Counted from the stretch's first letter, positions 19,822 to 31,262 are shown. The stretch: DNA of 64,000 bases from Azomonas macrocytogenes (GCF_014191985.1 NZ_JACHXI010000008.1:78477-142476), one strand, 5' to 3'. The notes: generated by a model not told the origin, from the sequence alone. A program made the numbers and translations.

Positions 19822-20574
19822 ATGAACCTCTCCGCCCCCCAGGATCTCGCACCACTGCTCGAGGCTTTCCTACTGGCCACCGGTGGCCCGCTCTCTATCG
19901 AGCGTCTTGCCGAACTGTTCGAAGAAGTCGAACGCCCTTCCCCGGCCCTGCTCAGGCAAGCACTGGCGATTCTGGATGAATCCTGCCAGGGACGCGGCTT
20001 CGAGCTGCGCGAAGTCGCCTCGGGCTATCGCCTGCAGGTTCGCGAGCGTTTTTCCCCCTGGGTCGGCCGGCTCTGGGAAGAACGCCCACAGCGCTATTCC
20101 CGCGCATTGCTGGAAACCCTGGCTCTGATTGCCTACCGGCAACCCATTACGCGTGGCGAGATCGAGGAAATTCGCGGAGTCGCGGTCAACAGCCAGATCG
20201 TCAAAACCTTGCAAGAGCGCGAATGGATACGCGTGGTCGGCCATCGGGATGTGCCTGGCCGCCCCGCCATGTTCGCCACTACCCGGCACTTTCTGGACTA
20301 TTTCAACCTGAAGAACCTGGATGAGCTGCCGCCCCTGGCTGTGCTGCGGGAAATGGATATCGAGCCTCTTTCCAACGAGGAAGCGCCCGACTCGGAGCCA
20401 ATCCAGACCAATGCCGAATCGATAACACCAGTCGAAAAGGAACAAACCAGCTTTCGCACCCTTCTGGCCGAGTTGGACGACATGGAACAGGGGCTCAAGA
20501 CGGATTTCAGCGACCTACGCCAGGAGGACGAACCGACCAACGAATTCGAACCCCAGGACACGGAACAGCCATAA
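19822..20574 (+). CDS. scpB: segregation and condensation protein B
   Basis: ScpB (250 aa) is the paired winged-helix partner of ScpA. Recognisable blocks are LEAFLLATGGPLSIERLAELF near the N-terminus, ALLETLALIAYRQPITRGEIEEIRGV near residue 95, and the second winged helix ending GRPAMFATTRHFLDYFNL. The final 60 residues are an acidic, low-complexity tail (EEAPDSEPIQ, RQEDEPTNEFEPQDTEQP) that varies among pseudomonads. It begins directly after the scpA stop with no spacer, so the pair is translationally coupled. In many relatives rluB follows scpB; here rluB is 10 kb away. Confidence 0.94.
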   Translation: MNLSAPQDLAPLLEAFLLATGGPLSIERLAELFEEVERPSPALLRQALAILDESCQGRGFELREVASGYRLQVRERFSPWVGRLWEERPQRYSRALLETLALIAYRQPITRGEIEEIRGVAVNSQIVKTLQEREWIRVVGHRDVPGRPAMFATTRHFLDYFNLKNLDELPPLAVLREMDIEPLSNEEAPDSEPIQTNAESITPVEKEQTSFRTLLAELDDMEQGLKTDFSDLRQEDEPTNEFEPQDTEQP

Positions 20575-20598
20575 GCCGAATTTTGCCTGTACGCCGGC

Positions 20599-21156
20599 TT
20601 ATTGTGGCCATGCACCAACGAAATTCGCCCGTTCAAGAGCAGGGGCTGTGCGTAGACCCACCTCAGGTGTGCCAGCATAAATAAAGCCGATGATCCTCTC
20701 ATGGGCTTCCAGGCCAAGTCCACGAGCCACAAACGAATCATAAGCAAACTCACCGGTACGCCAGATCGCGCCGATACCTTGCGCATGGGCTGCCAGTAAC
20801 AAGCCATGCGCCGCGCAACCAGCAGCGAGCAACTGCTCGATCTCCGGAACCTTGGGATGCGGCTTCGGGCTGGCGATTACGACTATCAGCAATGGTGCAC
20901 GCAATGGCGTCTTGCGTGCCTTGTCCAGGGCTGCAGGCTGGACTTGCGGATCGCGCGCCAGGGCTCTGGCAAACAACTCGCCGAGTCGCTCACGCCCCTC
21001 ACCTGCAATAGTGAGAAATCGCCACGGTCGCAGCAAGGCATGGTCCGGTGCACGCAAGGCTGCACGAAACATTATATCCAGCTGTTCTGGTGTCGGCGCA
21101 GGCTCGCACAGCCCGGCAACCGAAACACGACCTGACAGCAGCTCCAGAGCCTCCAT
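20599..21156 (-). CDS. nitroreductase family protein (YdjA type)
   Basis: A 185-aa FMN-dependent nitroreductase-fold protein, near the size of E. coli YdjA. The flavin-binding Arg/Ser segment is RVSVAGLCEPAP, with APDHALLRPWRFL and the C-terminal GIGAIWRTGEFAYDS loop. Members reduce nitro or quinone compounds with NAD(P)H; the natural substrate is unknown. The start MEALELLSGR sits six bases behind a near-perfect AAGGAGG, so a longer upstream reading of 48 codons is rejected. It converges on scpB. Confidence 0.87.
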   Translation of the reverse strand: MEALELLSGRVSVAGLCEPAPTPEQLDIMFRAALRAPDHALLRPWRFLTIAGEGRERLGELFARALARDPQVQPAALDKARKTPLRAPLLIVVIASPKPHPKVPEIEQLLAAGCAAHGLLLAAHAQGIGAIWRTGEFAYDSFVARGLGLEAHERIIGFIYAGTPEVGLRTAPALERANFVGAWPQ

Positions 21157-21485
21157 TGGTACCTCCTTGATAAAACGGCAAAATCGACGAATCTTTCTGC
21201 CATGAGACAATCGTGTGGCAACTAAGCTCAAGCACCTATTGCATAGAGCAAGCCGATCCGGTGAAAAACGTGGCTGCAATAGCGGATTCAGCGGTGGCAA
21301 GCATAGATAGCGCGAGCCACGTCGCCATGCGAATTGTGCTATTTATCGATCCAGAAAGCCTCGAACTTCCATGCCAACATAGGGATTACTTTCAGTTCAT
21401 GAACGATGCAGCACTTGAATACCGTTTACAGCCTAGGCGACATGAGTAGAATTGCGCCCTTGTTTTCGAAGCCGAGCCCACCTCA
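21157..21485. other. 329-bp divergent intergenic region
   Basis: It lies between the nitroreductase gene and trkH, transcribed away from each other. Nothing specific is recognised. Confidence 0.55.
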
Positions 21486-22937
21486 ATGGCCATGCCGACG
21501 CTGCGCATCATCGGATTCATTCTCGGCATTTTCCTGATTACGCTAGCCGTCGGCATGATCGTTCCGATGCTGGCGCTGTTGGCTTTCGAGCGTAAGGATG
21601 ACCTGCAACCTTTCATCTGGGCAGGTCTGATTACTCTGCTCACCGGTCTGACACTGGTGCTACCCGGGCGACCTGCCCACATCCACTTGCGCCCACGCGA
21701 CATGTATTTCCTGACCACCATCAGTTGGCTGGTGGTCTGCTGCTTCGCAGCCTTGCCGATGATGCTGATCCAGCACATCAGCTATACGGATGCCTTTTTC
21801 GAAACCATGTCGGGTATCACCACTACCGGCTCCACCGTACTCACCGGGCTGGACAGCACCTCTCCAGCGCTACTGATGTGGCGCTCCATGCTGCAATGGC
21901 TGGGCGGCATCGGCTTTATCGGCATGGCGGTGGCCATTTTGCCGTTGCTGCGCGTAGGCGGCATGCGCCTGTTCCAAACGGAATCTTCCGATTGGTCAGA
22001 AAAAGTCATGCCCCGCTCGCACATGGTCGCCAAATACATCGTCGGCATCTATGTAGTCTTCACTCTTGCAGCCATTCTGGCTTTCTGGCTCGCGGGTATG
22101 AAGCCGTTCGACGCACTCAACCTGGCAATGGCCTCGGTATCCACAGGAGGGTTTTCAACCTCCGACTCATCGATGGGAAAATTCAGTCCGGCCTCGCACT
22201 GGATCGCGATCTTCTTCATGGTGCTGGGCAGCTTGCCCTTTACGCTTTACGTCGCCATGCTGCGCGGCCAGCGCATGGCCATGCTGAAAGACCATCAGGT
22301 GCATGGTTTTCTCATTATCCTGCTGGCCATCAGTCTGCTGTTCAGCCTCTGGTATTGGCAGCACAGCCAGGAAAGCCTGCCAGATGCCATACGCATCGCA
22401 ACCTTCAATGTAGTCTCGGTAGTCTCGACCACAGGCTTCGCCCTGGGCGATTACAGCCAGTGGGGCAATTTCGCGTTTATGACTTTCTTTTATCTGACCT
22501 TTATCGGCGGCTGCTCGGGCTCGACGTCGGGCGGTCTCAAAGTGTTCCGTTTCCAGGTCGCTTATGCCTTGCTCAAAGCCAACCTCAAGCAGTTGGTCCA
22601 TCCACGTGCAGTGATCCGCCAGCAATATAATGGCCATGCTCTGGACGAAGAGATTGTCCGCTCGATCCTGACCTTTTCATTTTTCTTCACTGTCACCATC
22701 GCCTTGCTGGCGCTGTGCCTGACCTTGCTTGGGCTCGACCCCATCACAGCGCTGACTGGCGCGGCAACGGCCGTGTGCAATGTGGGCCCCGGGTTGGGGC
22801 CGATCATCGGCCCGGCAGGCAACTTCGCCCCCTTACCAGATCTAGCGAAGTGGCTGCTATCGCTCGGCATGCTATTGGGACGGCTGGAAATCATCACCGT
22901 ACTGGTATTGCTGACCAGCAGTTTCTGGAAGCATTGA
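21486..22937 (+). CDS. trkH: Trk potassium uptake system membrane protein
   Basis: TrkH (483 aa) is the channel-forming subunit of the Trk potassium importer, working with cytoplasmic TrkA (not in the window). The four P-loop selectivity filters can be found: ETMSGITTTGSTVLTG, MASVSTGGFSTSDSS, VSTTGFALGDYSQWG and TAVCNVGPGLG. About ten membrane helices are predicted. The start at MAMPTLRIIGF has no convincing Shine-Dalgarno; the second Met two codons later is equally possible. The stop codon lies inside a hairpin shared with the convergent SelW-like gene. Confidence 0.93.
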   Translation: MAMPTLRIIGFILGIFLITLAVGMIVPMLALLAFERKDDLQPFIWAGLITLLTGLTLVLPGRPAHIHLRPRDMYFLTTISWLVVCCFAALPMMLIQHISYTDAFFETMSGITTTGSTVLTGLDSTSPALLMWRSMLQWLGGIGFIGMAVAILPLLRVGGMRLFQTESSDWSEKVMPRSHMVAKYIVGIYVVFTLAAILAFWLAGMKPFDALNLAMASVSTGGFSTSDSSMGKFSPASHWIAIFFMVLGSLPFTLYVAMLRGQRMAMLKDHQVHGFLIILLAISLLFSLWYWQHSQESLPDAIRIATFNVVSVVSTTGFALGDYSQWGNFAFMTFFYLTFIGGCSGSTSGGLKVFRFQVAYALLKANLKQLVHPRAVIRQQYNGHALDEEIVRSILTFSFFFTVTIALLALCLTLLGLDPITALTGAATAVCNVGPGLGPIIGPAGNFAPLPDLAKWLLSLGMLLGRLEIITVLVLLTSSFWKH

Positions 22938-22957
22938 TCGCTCATCGTTAGCGATCA
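22935..22957. terminator. shared hairpin at the convergent ends of trkH and the SelW-like gene
   Basis: TGATCGCT and AGCGATCA form a perfect 8-bp stem with a 7-nt loop. The trkH stop codon is inside the left arm, and the stop codon of the minus-strand gene straddles the loop and right arm. A bidirectional terminator is likely, though there is no T-run. Confidence 0.5.
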
Positions 22958-23229
22958 TTGTGTCCCAGCGAGCGCTGCGGATCGATCCGGTCACGCACGC
23001 GCTGCTTCAACTCCTTCGCTTCAGGGAAACCGCCGTCGGCCTTCCGCTCCCAGATCTGTACACCATCGCAAGTGATGCGAAAGATGCCACCCGTTCCAGG
23101 CTCCAGAACGACTCGGCCAAGACCGTCGGAAAAGGTACTCAACAGTTCCTGAGCCAGCCAGGCCGCACGCAATAACCACTGGCACTGACAGCAATAGCAG
23201 ATAACGATCTCAGGCTTGGTCTCCGACAT
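22948..23229 (-). CDS. SelT/SelW/SelH-family thioredoxin-like protein
   Basis: A 93-aa Rdx-family protein with a CxxC-type redox site in VICYCCQCQWLLRAAWLAQELL, followed by the family GIFRITCDGVQIWERK and EAKELKQRVRDRI. These are small thioredoxin-fold proteins of unknown physiological partner; eukaryotic SelW members carry selenocysteine, replaced here by Cys. The ATG (MSETKPEIV) is six bases behind AGAGGTG. The open frame extends 60 codons upstream into the nadE region but without a start context. It is convergent with trkH, stop codons 10 bp apart. Confidence 0.9.
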   Translation of the reverse strand: MSETKPEIVICYCCQCQWLLRAAWLAQELLSTFSDGLGRVVLEPGTGGIFRITCDGVQIWERKADGGFPEAKELKQRVRDRIDPQRSLGHNDR

Positions 23230-23269
23230 GATGCACCTCTGCTTCATGACACCAGTCCAGGAAAGGCTC

Positions 23270-24097
23270 TCAAGGTTCCCTGGGCAGAGCCCGTTTATGA
23301 GCGGTTTTATCGTAGGTTTGCACGATGATTCCAGCCACTTCGTCGTCCACCTCATGGCCGAGCAGGAAAGCATCGATATCGCGATAGGTAACCCCATGGG
23401 CCAGCTCATCCGGCTTGCCGGGATGCAATTCTTCCAAGTCGGCAGTAGGAACCTTATGAACCAGGGATTCAGGCGCCCCCAAGGCAGCTCCCAGTTGCCG
23501 CACCTGATCCTTTACCAGCCCGGTAAGAGGCGTGAGGTCACAAGCACCGTCGCCGAACTTGGTAAAAAAGCCCATGACCGCCTCGGCACCATGATCGGTT
23601 CCAATCACCAACCCCTGCCGGGCATTGGCAATGGTGTATTGCGCCACCATGCGTACTCGCGCCTTGGTATTGCCCAGCACGAAATCACGCATTGCTGGAG
23701 TCAATCCTTCCAACTCCCCCGTAGCGGCGGCCACAGCCTGCACAGCAGCCTTGATATTCACCGTATGGCATTCATCGGGCTTGATGGTATCGATAGCCAG
23801 CTGTGCTTCTTCTTCGTCATGCTGAACATCGTAAGGCAAGCGAACGGCCAGGAAGCGATAGTCATCCCCCTCACCGGCAGCGCGCATGGCTTCCACTGCC
23901 TTCTGCGCCAACAATCCAGTAGTAGTAGAATCAATGCCGCCACTGATACCTAGAACCAGAGTCTTCATACCTGAGTCGCGAAGGCACTGCTGGATAAAGC
24001 GTACCCGATGATCGATTTCCGCCTGTATTGCACCTTTCCCATCAAAGGGAGGGCAAATTTTCAAGGCTGCGGCGATTTCAAGCTGGCGACTATGCAT
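23270..24097 (-). CDS. nadE: NH3-dependent NAD synthetase
   Basis: NadE (275 aa) amidates nicotinic acid adenine dinucleotide to NAD in the cytoplasm. It has the PP-loop ATP pyrophosphatase motif [17 protein letters not shown] (near residue 48) and the C-terminal [17 protein letters not shown]. The length matches the E. coli-type, ammonia-using enzyme; there is no glutaminase domain. [10 protein letters not shown] starts seven bases behind AAGGAGC. Ammonia use is worth noting beside a nitrogenase locus, although the two are separate transcription units. Confidence 0.95.
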   Translation of the reverse strand: MHSRQLEIAAALKICPPFDGKGAIQAEIDHRVRFIQQCLRDSGMKTLVLGISGGIDSTTTGLLAQKAVEAMRAAGEGDDYRFLAVRLPYDVQHDEEEAQLAIDTIKPDECHTVNIKAAVQAVAAATGELEGLTPAMRDFVLGNTKARVRMVAQYTIANARQGLVIGTDHGAEAVMGFFTKFGDGACDLTPLTGLVKDQVRQLGAALGAPESLVHKVPTADLEELHPGKPDELAHGVTYRDIDAFLLGHEVDDEVAGIIVQTYDKTAHKRALPREP

Positions 24098-24615
24098 CGG
24101 GAGCTCCTTCTGGCCAATGGCCGATCTGCGAAATGGTTGGCTTACGGTAATCCGACCGCAACCTGTCGAAAAAATCATGGTCATCGACTAATCGTCGCTC
24201 GCCGCCAGCCTCAGGGCAAGCGTGAAAGCAAAGCGGCCAACACACTGTTTGCGAAGTAAAACCAGCGTTCACAGGAGAAAAGCAGCGCGTGAGCGCAAGT
24301 TTTCGGTCATCGCTCAAAAAAAACCTGACCTATGCTTGAAAAATAACGGCAAAGAACCAATTCTGGAAAAGGTGCAGCAGGTATCGTGCAATCGAGCTGA
24401 ACCGGATCACCATCATTGGTGTGCAATTCAGTCGCCACACCGATTCATTCACAGAAAGAGGCTATCGCTTCGCACAGTTCTCACAGATTGTCACAGCTAA
24501 TATGTTTTACTTTTACTAATATATAACTGTAGACGCAATTCCATGACGGGTTGGCCTACAGCCTCTAGATGATGTAGCCTTGCCCATTGAAAAAAGGTTT
24601 TCAGGAAACTCCTGT
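24098..24615. other. 518-bp divergent region between nadE and anr
   Basis: It becomes AT-rich near 24.5 kb (a plausible anr promoter). I found no full FNR box (TTGAT-N4-ATCAA) and no credible small gene. Confidence 0.55.
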
Positions 24616-25350
24616 ATGCCACAGCCAATGAAGATCCAAACGCAGCGACAAGTACACTGCAAAGACTGCAGTCTTGCTCCTTTGTGTCTGCCGATCTCCC
24701 TGAACATGCAGGATATGGATGCTCTGGACGAGATTGTCAGGCGTGGTCGCCCGCTGAAAAAAGGGGAAGTCCTGTTTCGGCAAGGAGATCAGTTCGACTC
24801 GGTCTTTGCTGTTCGCTCTGGGACACTACGCACCTTCAGCGTTACCGATGGTGGCGAAGAGCAGATTACCGGCTTCCACCTGCCTAGCGAGCTTGTCGGC
24901 CTATCTGGAATGGATACCGAAAGCTATCCAGTCACAGCCCAGGCTCTTGAGACCACATCGGTCTGCGAGATTCCTTATGAGCGACTGGATGAGCTCAGCG
25001 TGCTCCTGCCTCAGTTGCGCCGTCAGTTGATGCGTATCATGAGTCGCGAGATTCGCGACGACCAGCAGATGATGATGTTGCTTTCCAAGAAGACAGCCGA
25101 CGAACGCATCGCCACATTTCTGATCAACCTGTCGGCGCGTTTCAGCGCTCGCGGGTTTTCCGCCAATCAGTTTCGTTTATCCATGTCGCGTAACGAAATC
25201 GGCAACTTCCTTGGGTTGGCAGTAGAAACCGTATCGCGCGTGTTCACTCGTTTTCAGCACAACGGAATCATCGAAGCAGAAGGCAAGGAAATCAGGATAG
25301 TGGATTACATTTCGCTTTGTACGATGGCGGGTGGTTCAATAGAAATTTGA
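24616..25350 (+). CDS. anr: Anr/CydR: FNR-type oxygen-sensing transcriptional regulator
   Basis: A 244-aa Crp/Fnr-family regulator very like Pseudomonas Anr; the Azotobacter vinelandii orthologue is called CydR. The N-terminal cluster cysteines lie in [11 protein letters not shown] (Cys15, Cys18, Cys24) and the fourth in TTSVCEIP (Cys117), so a [4Fe-4S] oxygen switch is expected. The cyclic-nucleotide-like beta roll holds [17 protein letters not shown], and the helix-turn-helix reads [24 protein letters not shown]. In A. vinelandii CydR controls cytochrome bd, the oxidase for respiratory protection of nitrogenase, so its place next to anf is suggestive. I start at MPQPMKIQ, nine bases behind AGGA. 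No clear FNR box was seen in its 500-bp upstream region. Confidence 0.93.
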   Translation: MPQPMKIQTQRQVHCKDCSLAPLCLPISLNMQDMDALDEIVRRGRPLKKGEVLFRQGDQFDSVFAVRSGTLRTFSVTDGGEEQITGFHLPSELVGLSGMDTESYPVTAQALETTSVCEIPYERLDELSVLLPQLRRQLMRIMSREIRDDQQMMMLLSKKTADERIATFLINLSARFSARGFSANQFRLSMSRNEIGNFLGLAVETVSRVFTRFQHNGIIEAEGKEIRIVDYISLCTMAGGSIEI

Positions 25351-25403
25351 AACAACGCCCCATCTTGCTTGCCTTTTTGATAAGACGACTGGCATTTTAT
25401 GTT

Positions 25404-25450
25404 CGTTATAGCGTCGAGGCCATAAATATAAATGGCCTGACACTATAACG
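25404..25450. repeat. compound inverted repeat between anr and anfR
   Basis: Between the convergent ends of anr and the anf operon is a 47-nt structure. The outer arms are CGTTATAG and CTATAACG (8 bp), the middle arms GTC/GAC (3 bp), the inner arms GGCCAT and ATGGCC (6 bp), with an AT-only 8-nt loop. There is no T-run on either side, so it is not a textbook intrinsic terminator, although it may act as a bidirectional one or as an mRNA 3'-end stabiliser. Confidence 0.7.
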
Positions 25451-25565
25451 ATCTTCAGTGAATACCCCACCATCTCTAGATAAACCTTGCCATAGCAGCC
25501 TGGAATGATTCAGGCATGGAATATTCCTGCTTTCATTCGGTAGATCAGCCCTTCCCTCTTGCCTG

Positions 25566-26135
25566 TCAACAGCTACATGACTGACTGGCTAATAAAGCCT
25601 TGGTAAGGCTGTTTTTCTTTGGAACAGGATATCCAGCATTTTTAGTTTCATACTTGCTTAACTTATCCAGATAGTCGCACGGAAGCGCATGAGAAGCTGC
25701 ACTGTTGATAATATAGTCAAGATATTCCTTACTAGGCGCTTTAAAATCTCCTAGCGTTGATTTTTTATAAGTAAAAGCTGGATATACAGTTCCATTTTCG
25801 CCGATTACATCCACCGGAAATTGGAAATATATCCCGGTACCGTCCAGGCGAGCAGCATGAAAAACATCCAGATAATCAACATCGTTACAGGAAACCTCGT
25901 ATACCACACCAAAAATACTTTCTCCTGGTTGCTCGAGCAGGCTTTCCAAGCCACCATCCCAACGATCGGAATGTCCAAAAAAGGAAATTTTATGATCAGG
26001 TAATCTTGCCACACTAATAAACTTCGAATGATCACAACGAGAAACAATCTGATCGCTATTCATATCCGAACCATAAGCAAAATAAAAAATAGGTGCTTCG
26101 TTTTTAGGTGCCATTACGCTGTCTACCTTTGTCAT
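25566..26135 (-). CDS. anfR: AnfR-position protein with gamma-glutamylcyclotransferase-like fold
   Basis: A 189-aa soluble protein, last gene of the anf operon, 22 bp after anfO. The N-terminal FAYGSDMNSDQIVSRC matches the substrate loop (YGSNM) of GGCT/AIG2-like cyclotransferases, and GVVYEV plus GIYFQFPVDV fit the barrel strands. The catalytic Glu, which in GGCT follows LD in LDxxEG, appears to be His here (LDVFHAA), and the Asn of YGSN is Asp. An enzymatic cyclotransferase is therefore doubtful and a binding role is more likely. I assign anfR from its position after anfO; I cannot confirm by alignment that it is orthologous to A. vinelandii AnfR. The C-terminus ends SQSCSC. Confidence 0.68.
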   Translation of the reverse strand: MTKVDSVMAPKNEAPIFYFAYGSDMNSDQIVSRCDHSKFISVARLPDHKISFFGHSDRWDGGLESLLEQPGESIFGVVYEVSCNDVDYLDVFHAARLDGTGIYFQFPVDVIGENGTVYPAFTYKKSTLGDFKAPSKEYLDYIINSAASHALPCDYLDKLSKYETKNAGYPVPKKNSLTKALLASQSCSC

Positions 26136-26157
26136 TTTTGAAAGACATCAGCCCAGA

Positions 26158-26901
26158 TTAGCTGACAGTTTTCCGGAGTTTTAACTTTGGCCAAACAGTA
26201 ACTTTAAGCGCATGACCAGAATTTCCAGAATCATCAAACTCTGCAATCAGATTCAGCTCATCAAGTTTATGAGAAAACCATCTTGGGACGTGATCGCAAA
26301 GGATTTCAAATTTCCTGAACAGATTTTTTTCCATAAAAGGAATTAACACTAATCTTGAATTTAGTGTCTTATCTTTTTTCAGGACATTTTCAAGATCGAT
26401 TCGGTAATAACCTTCCTCGATACATTCCGGAAGTACTATCGTTTTATCTTCGCAATTGCTATGATTATTTAGAAATGCTTGCTTCCTGCCACCTTCGCCT
26501 TTCTTGCACCTTCCTGACTCCGATTCAGCCTTGGCTTTTTCCTCAGCCAAAGCTAATTCCTTCTCTGCCTGGATGTTAATTTCCATCTGCTCGACATTAG
26601 TCAGCTGTTCTGTAATAGCGCCATTTGATCTCCACGTATGAAACCCCATTTCCTCCTGTAAAATGGAATACGGCAATCCTCTCACTTCATCAGAAAGTAA
26701 TATTTTACAATCTTCCAGCTGAGTGACTAATCCTCTTAAGGCATCCTTTACTTCTGATATGTTCATATCATCGGACATTTCAAGAGGCACTTCTTTCTTT
26801 AATTTCCAGCATTCCAAAGACTTTTCATAAAGAAGAGCACTGCCACATTTGTAAAGAGTGGTCATTTCTTTATGTTCATCAACGTAGGCTGCAATTTTCA
26901 T
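26158..26901 (-). CDS. anfO: Fe-only nitrogenase accessory protein AnfO
   Basis: A 247-aa protein at the AnfO position of the Azotobacter anf operon. The N-terminus MKIAAYVDEHKEMTTLYKCG resembles the start of NifX/NifB-type cofactor-binding domains. Residues 105-140 are a highly charged, probably helical linker (AEEKAKAESESGRCKKGEGG), and the C-terminal part begins YYRIDLENVL and ends in a basic tail. AnfO is required for Fe-only diazotrophy in A. vinelandii, but its molecular role is unknown. It follows anfK after 124 bp, unlike the 10-40 bp gaps elsewhere in the operon, and that gap holds a perfect palindrome. Base composition is clearly more AT-rich than anfDGK. Confidence 0.85.
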   Translation of the reverse strand: MKIAAYVDEHKEMTTLYKCGSALLYEKSLECWKLKKEVPLEMSDDMNISEVKDALRGLVTQLEDCKILLSDEVRGLPYSILQEEMGFHTWRSNGAITEQLTNVEQMEINIQAEKELALAEEKAKAESESGRCKKGEGGRKQAFLNNHSNCEDKTIVLPECIEEGYYRIDLENVLKKDKTLNSRLVLIPFMEKNLFRKFEILCDHVPRWFSHKLDELNLIAEFDDSGNSGHALKVTVWPKLKLRKTVS

Positions 26902-26954
26902 ATGGGCTCCTTATCAAGTTCACCACAAACAATGAGGTTTGACGGAGGAGAAGT

Positions 26955-26982
26955 TACATCCGCAGAATATTCTGCGGATGTA
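26955..26982. promoter_or_regulatory. perfect 28-bp palindrome in the anfK-anfO gap
   Basis: The half-site TACATCCGCAGAAT is followed immediately by its exact reverse complement, giving a 28-bp palindrome without mismatch. In the anf mRNA this would fold into a very stable hairpin 44 bases after the anfK stop and 54 bases before anfO. No T-run follows, so complete termination is not expected; attenuation, RNA processing or 3'-end protection of anfHDGK would each fit. It could also be bound by a dimeric protein as DNA. Confidence 0.85.
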
Positions 26983-27025
26983 TTTCAAAATGAAGAGTGC
27001 GAAATCAATAATAATTACTGATTTC

Positions 27026-28414
27026 TTACCAGACGTTGAGCAGCCATTCCTTGTTCTTCTTGTGCTCCATGTCGGCGAACAAGGTATTGGCCATCTGCTC
27101 GGCCAGCCATATCGCTCCGCCATAGCCAACGGTCGGATAGCGATACAGCCCCGCACGATCGTAAGTGGGGAAGCCTACACGCAGCATGGGAATGTTGTAA
27201 TCGATGGAAATGAACCGACCCTTGGAGTGACCCAGGATGAGATCGAGTTCGAGGCCCTCGTTCTTGATGCGGTTTTCCAGTTCCCAGAAGTCCGCATTCA
27301 TGACGATTTCCATGTCGTAATCGACATTCTCTTTGAGCGCCACGACACGCGGATCGTTAGGATACTTCGAGTTGTCGTCGCCCAGCAGCAGCAAGACAGG
27401 CTTCATCTCCAGGTCCAGGCAGAACTCCGCCAGTCCGATCACCAGGTCAGGCGCGCCGTAGATCGCGACGCGCTTTTCCGCCAAGAACATGTGGGTCAAG
27501 TCCGCCAAGGCATCGAGAGCGACACCACGCTCACGCACCAGCGACTGGGGAATCGGCTTGCCGGTCACCTTCCTCAAGTTCTGCAGGAAGCTATCCGTAT
27601 TGCGGATACCGATCGGCGTAGGTCCGACGACGGCCGGGATCTCGAATTTCTTCTGGAGGAATTCGGCCGCCTTGTTGCCTTCGTAACGGTTCAGGGCAAA
27701 GGTCGCCAAAGCGTTCCCGGTGTCGACCAGATCCTCGATGGTGGTGTTGCCGTGGGAAACCGCGCTGCCATCCGGCAGCACTGGGGAGTCGAAGCTTTCG
27801 ATCTCGAACAGCACGTTGGCTTCGATATCCATTTCCGCTAGCAGGTGCTTGAGCTCCTTCACATCTCCCGGGTTGACCCAGCCGGTGAGCAGGTTGATCT
27901 TGTCGTTGGGGTTCTCTCTTTTGGCAAAGTGACGAACCACATCCCTGACTGCCACATCGTAGCCGCTGATCATGCTACCGACGAAGCTCGGCGTGTGCAT
28001 GGCGATGAGGTGGACTTCCCGGTCGGCGAACTTCTCTTTCAGCAGCCCTTCGTTGAGCTTCTTGATCACCCCGTCGACGTCGTCGCCGATGATTTCCGTC
28101 GAGCAGGTGGTGATGATTGGCACCACCTTCACGTCAGGGTAGCGGCTCAGCAGTACGTCGACCGCTTCCTCGACCCGTCCGCAGGCACCGAACACCGCGC
28201 CGTCCTCGTGCAGAGAGGAGGATGCTAGCTCGAAGCTTTCCTTGAAATGCTGGGAAAAGATCAGGCGGACGAACATCACGCAACCCTGTCCACCGTGAAC
28301 AATACCGATGCAATCCTTGATACCGATACTGACGAACTGCGCGCCGGCCGGCTGGCAGGTGAAGATCGGGTTGACGGTACCAACCCGGTCTTTTTCCTTG
28401 ATTTCGCAGGACAT
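27026..28414 (-). CDS. anfK: Fe-only nitrogenase FeFe protein beta subunit
   Basis: AnfK, 462 aa, the length known from A. vinelandii. It forms the FeFe protein hexamer with AnfD and AnfG and holds half of the P-cluster. The three P-cluster cysteines are Cys20 (TCQPAG), Cys45 (GGQGCVMF) and Cys104 (TTCSTEIIGDD). The alternative-nitrogenase beta subunit lacks the roughly 50-residue N-terminal extension of NifK, as here. GAGGGG precedes the start. It follows anfG after 12 bp. Confidence 0.96.
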   Translation of the reverse strand: MSCEIKEKDRVGTVNPIFTCQPAGAQFVSIGIKDCIGIVHGGQGCVMFVRLIFSQHFKESFELASSSLHEDGAVFGACGRVEEAVDVLLSRYPDVKVVPIITTCSTEIIGDDVDGVIKKLNEGLLKEKFADREVHLIAMHTPSFVGSMISGYDVAVRDVVRHFAKRENPNDKINLLTGWVNPGDVKELKHLLAEMDIEANVLFEIESFDSPVLPDGSAVSHGNTTIEDLVDTGNALATFALNRYEGNKAAEFLQKKFEIPAVVGPTPIGIRNTDSFLQNLRKVTGKPIPQSLVRERGVALDALADLTHMFLAEKRVAIYGAPDLVIGLAEFCLDLEMKPVLLLLGDDNSKYPNDPRVVALKENVDYDMEIVMNADFWELENRIKNEGLELDLILGHSKGRFISIDYNIPMLRVGFPTYDRAGLYRYPTVGYGGAIWLAEQMANTLFADMEHKKNKEWLLNVW

Positions 28415-28426
28415 ATCTATCCCCTC

Positions 28427-28819
28427 TCAATAATTTTTGTCAGATAGCTCTTCGTTGAGCGATCCACTGATGGTCAGATAGTCCAAACGAGCCTTGAGCG
28501 TATCGATCAGCTGGGCCAGCTCATCCTTGGACATTGCATTGATCCAGGTATAACGCTCCCGGTAGGCATCCACCAAGGACACGGCATCCACCCAGTAGCA
28601 GCGGTCGGAAGGCGTGCTGAGGTCCACTGGCTCACCACAGAGCAACTGCTTGGTCTTCTTGAGGATTTCCTCGTTCTGACGCTCGCGGTCCCAGTTGCGG
28701 GAATGGAACTGCCAGAGGCAGTGCTTCATGATGAAGTCGATCAGTTCCTCGACCTTGTCATCCATGGGCGTAGCAGGCGGCGGTGCAACCCGCTCTTTTT
28801 TCGTCGTCGCGGCTTTCAT
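28427..28819 (-). CDS. anfG: Fe-only nitrogenase FeFe protein delta subunit
   Basis: AnfG (130 aa) is the delta subunit found only in alternative (V and Fe-only) nitrogenases. The sequence [31 protein letters not shown] and the block [18 protein letters not shown] are characteristic. Its presence is the clearest sign that this is not a Mo nitrogenase. The first 20 residues are a Lys/Pro-rich extension. Ten bases separate it from anfD and twelve from anfK. Confidence 0.96.
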   Translation of the reverse strand: MKAATTKKERVAPPPATPMDDKVEELIDFIMKHCLWQFHSRNWDRERQNEEILKKTKQLLCGEPVDLSTPSDRCYWVDAVSLVDAYRERYTWINAMSKDELAQLIDTLKARLDYLTISGSLNEELSDKNY

Positions 28820-28829
28820 ACGGCTCTCC

Positions 28830-31262
<2,433 letters not shown>

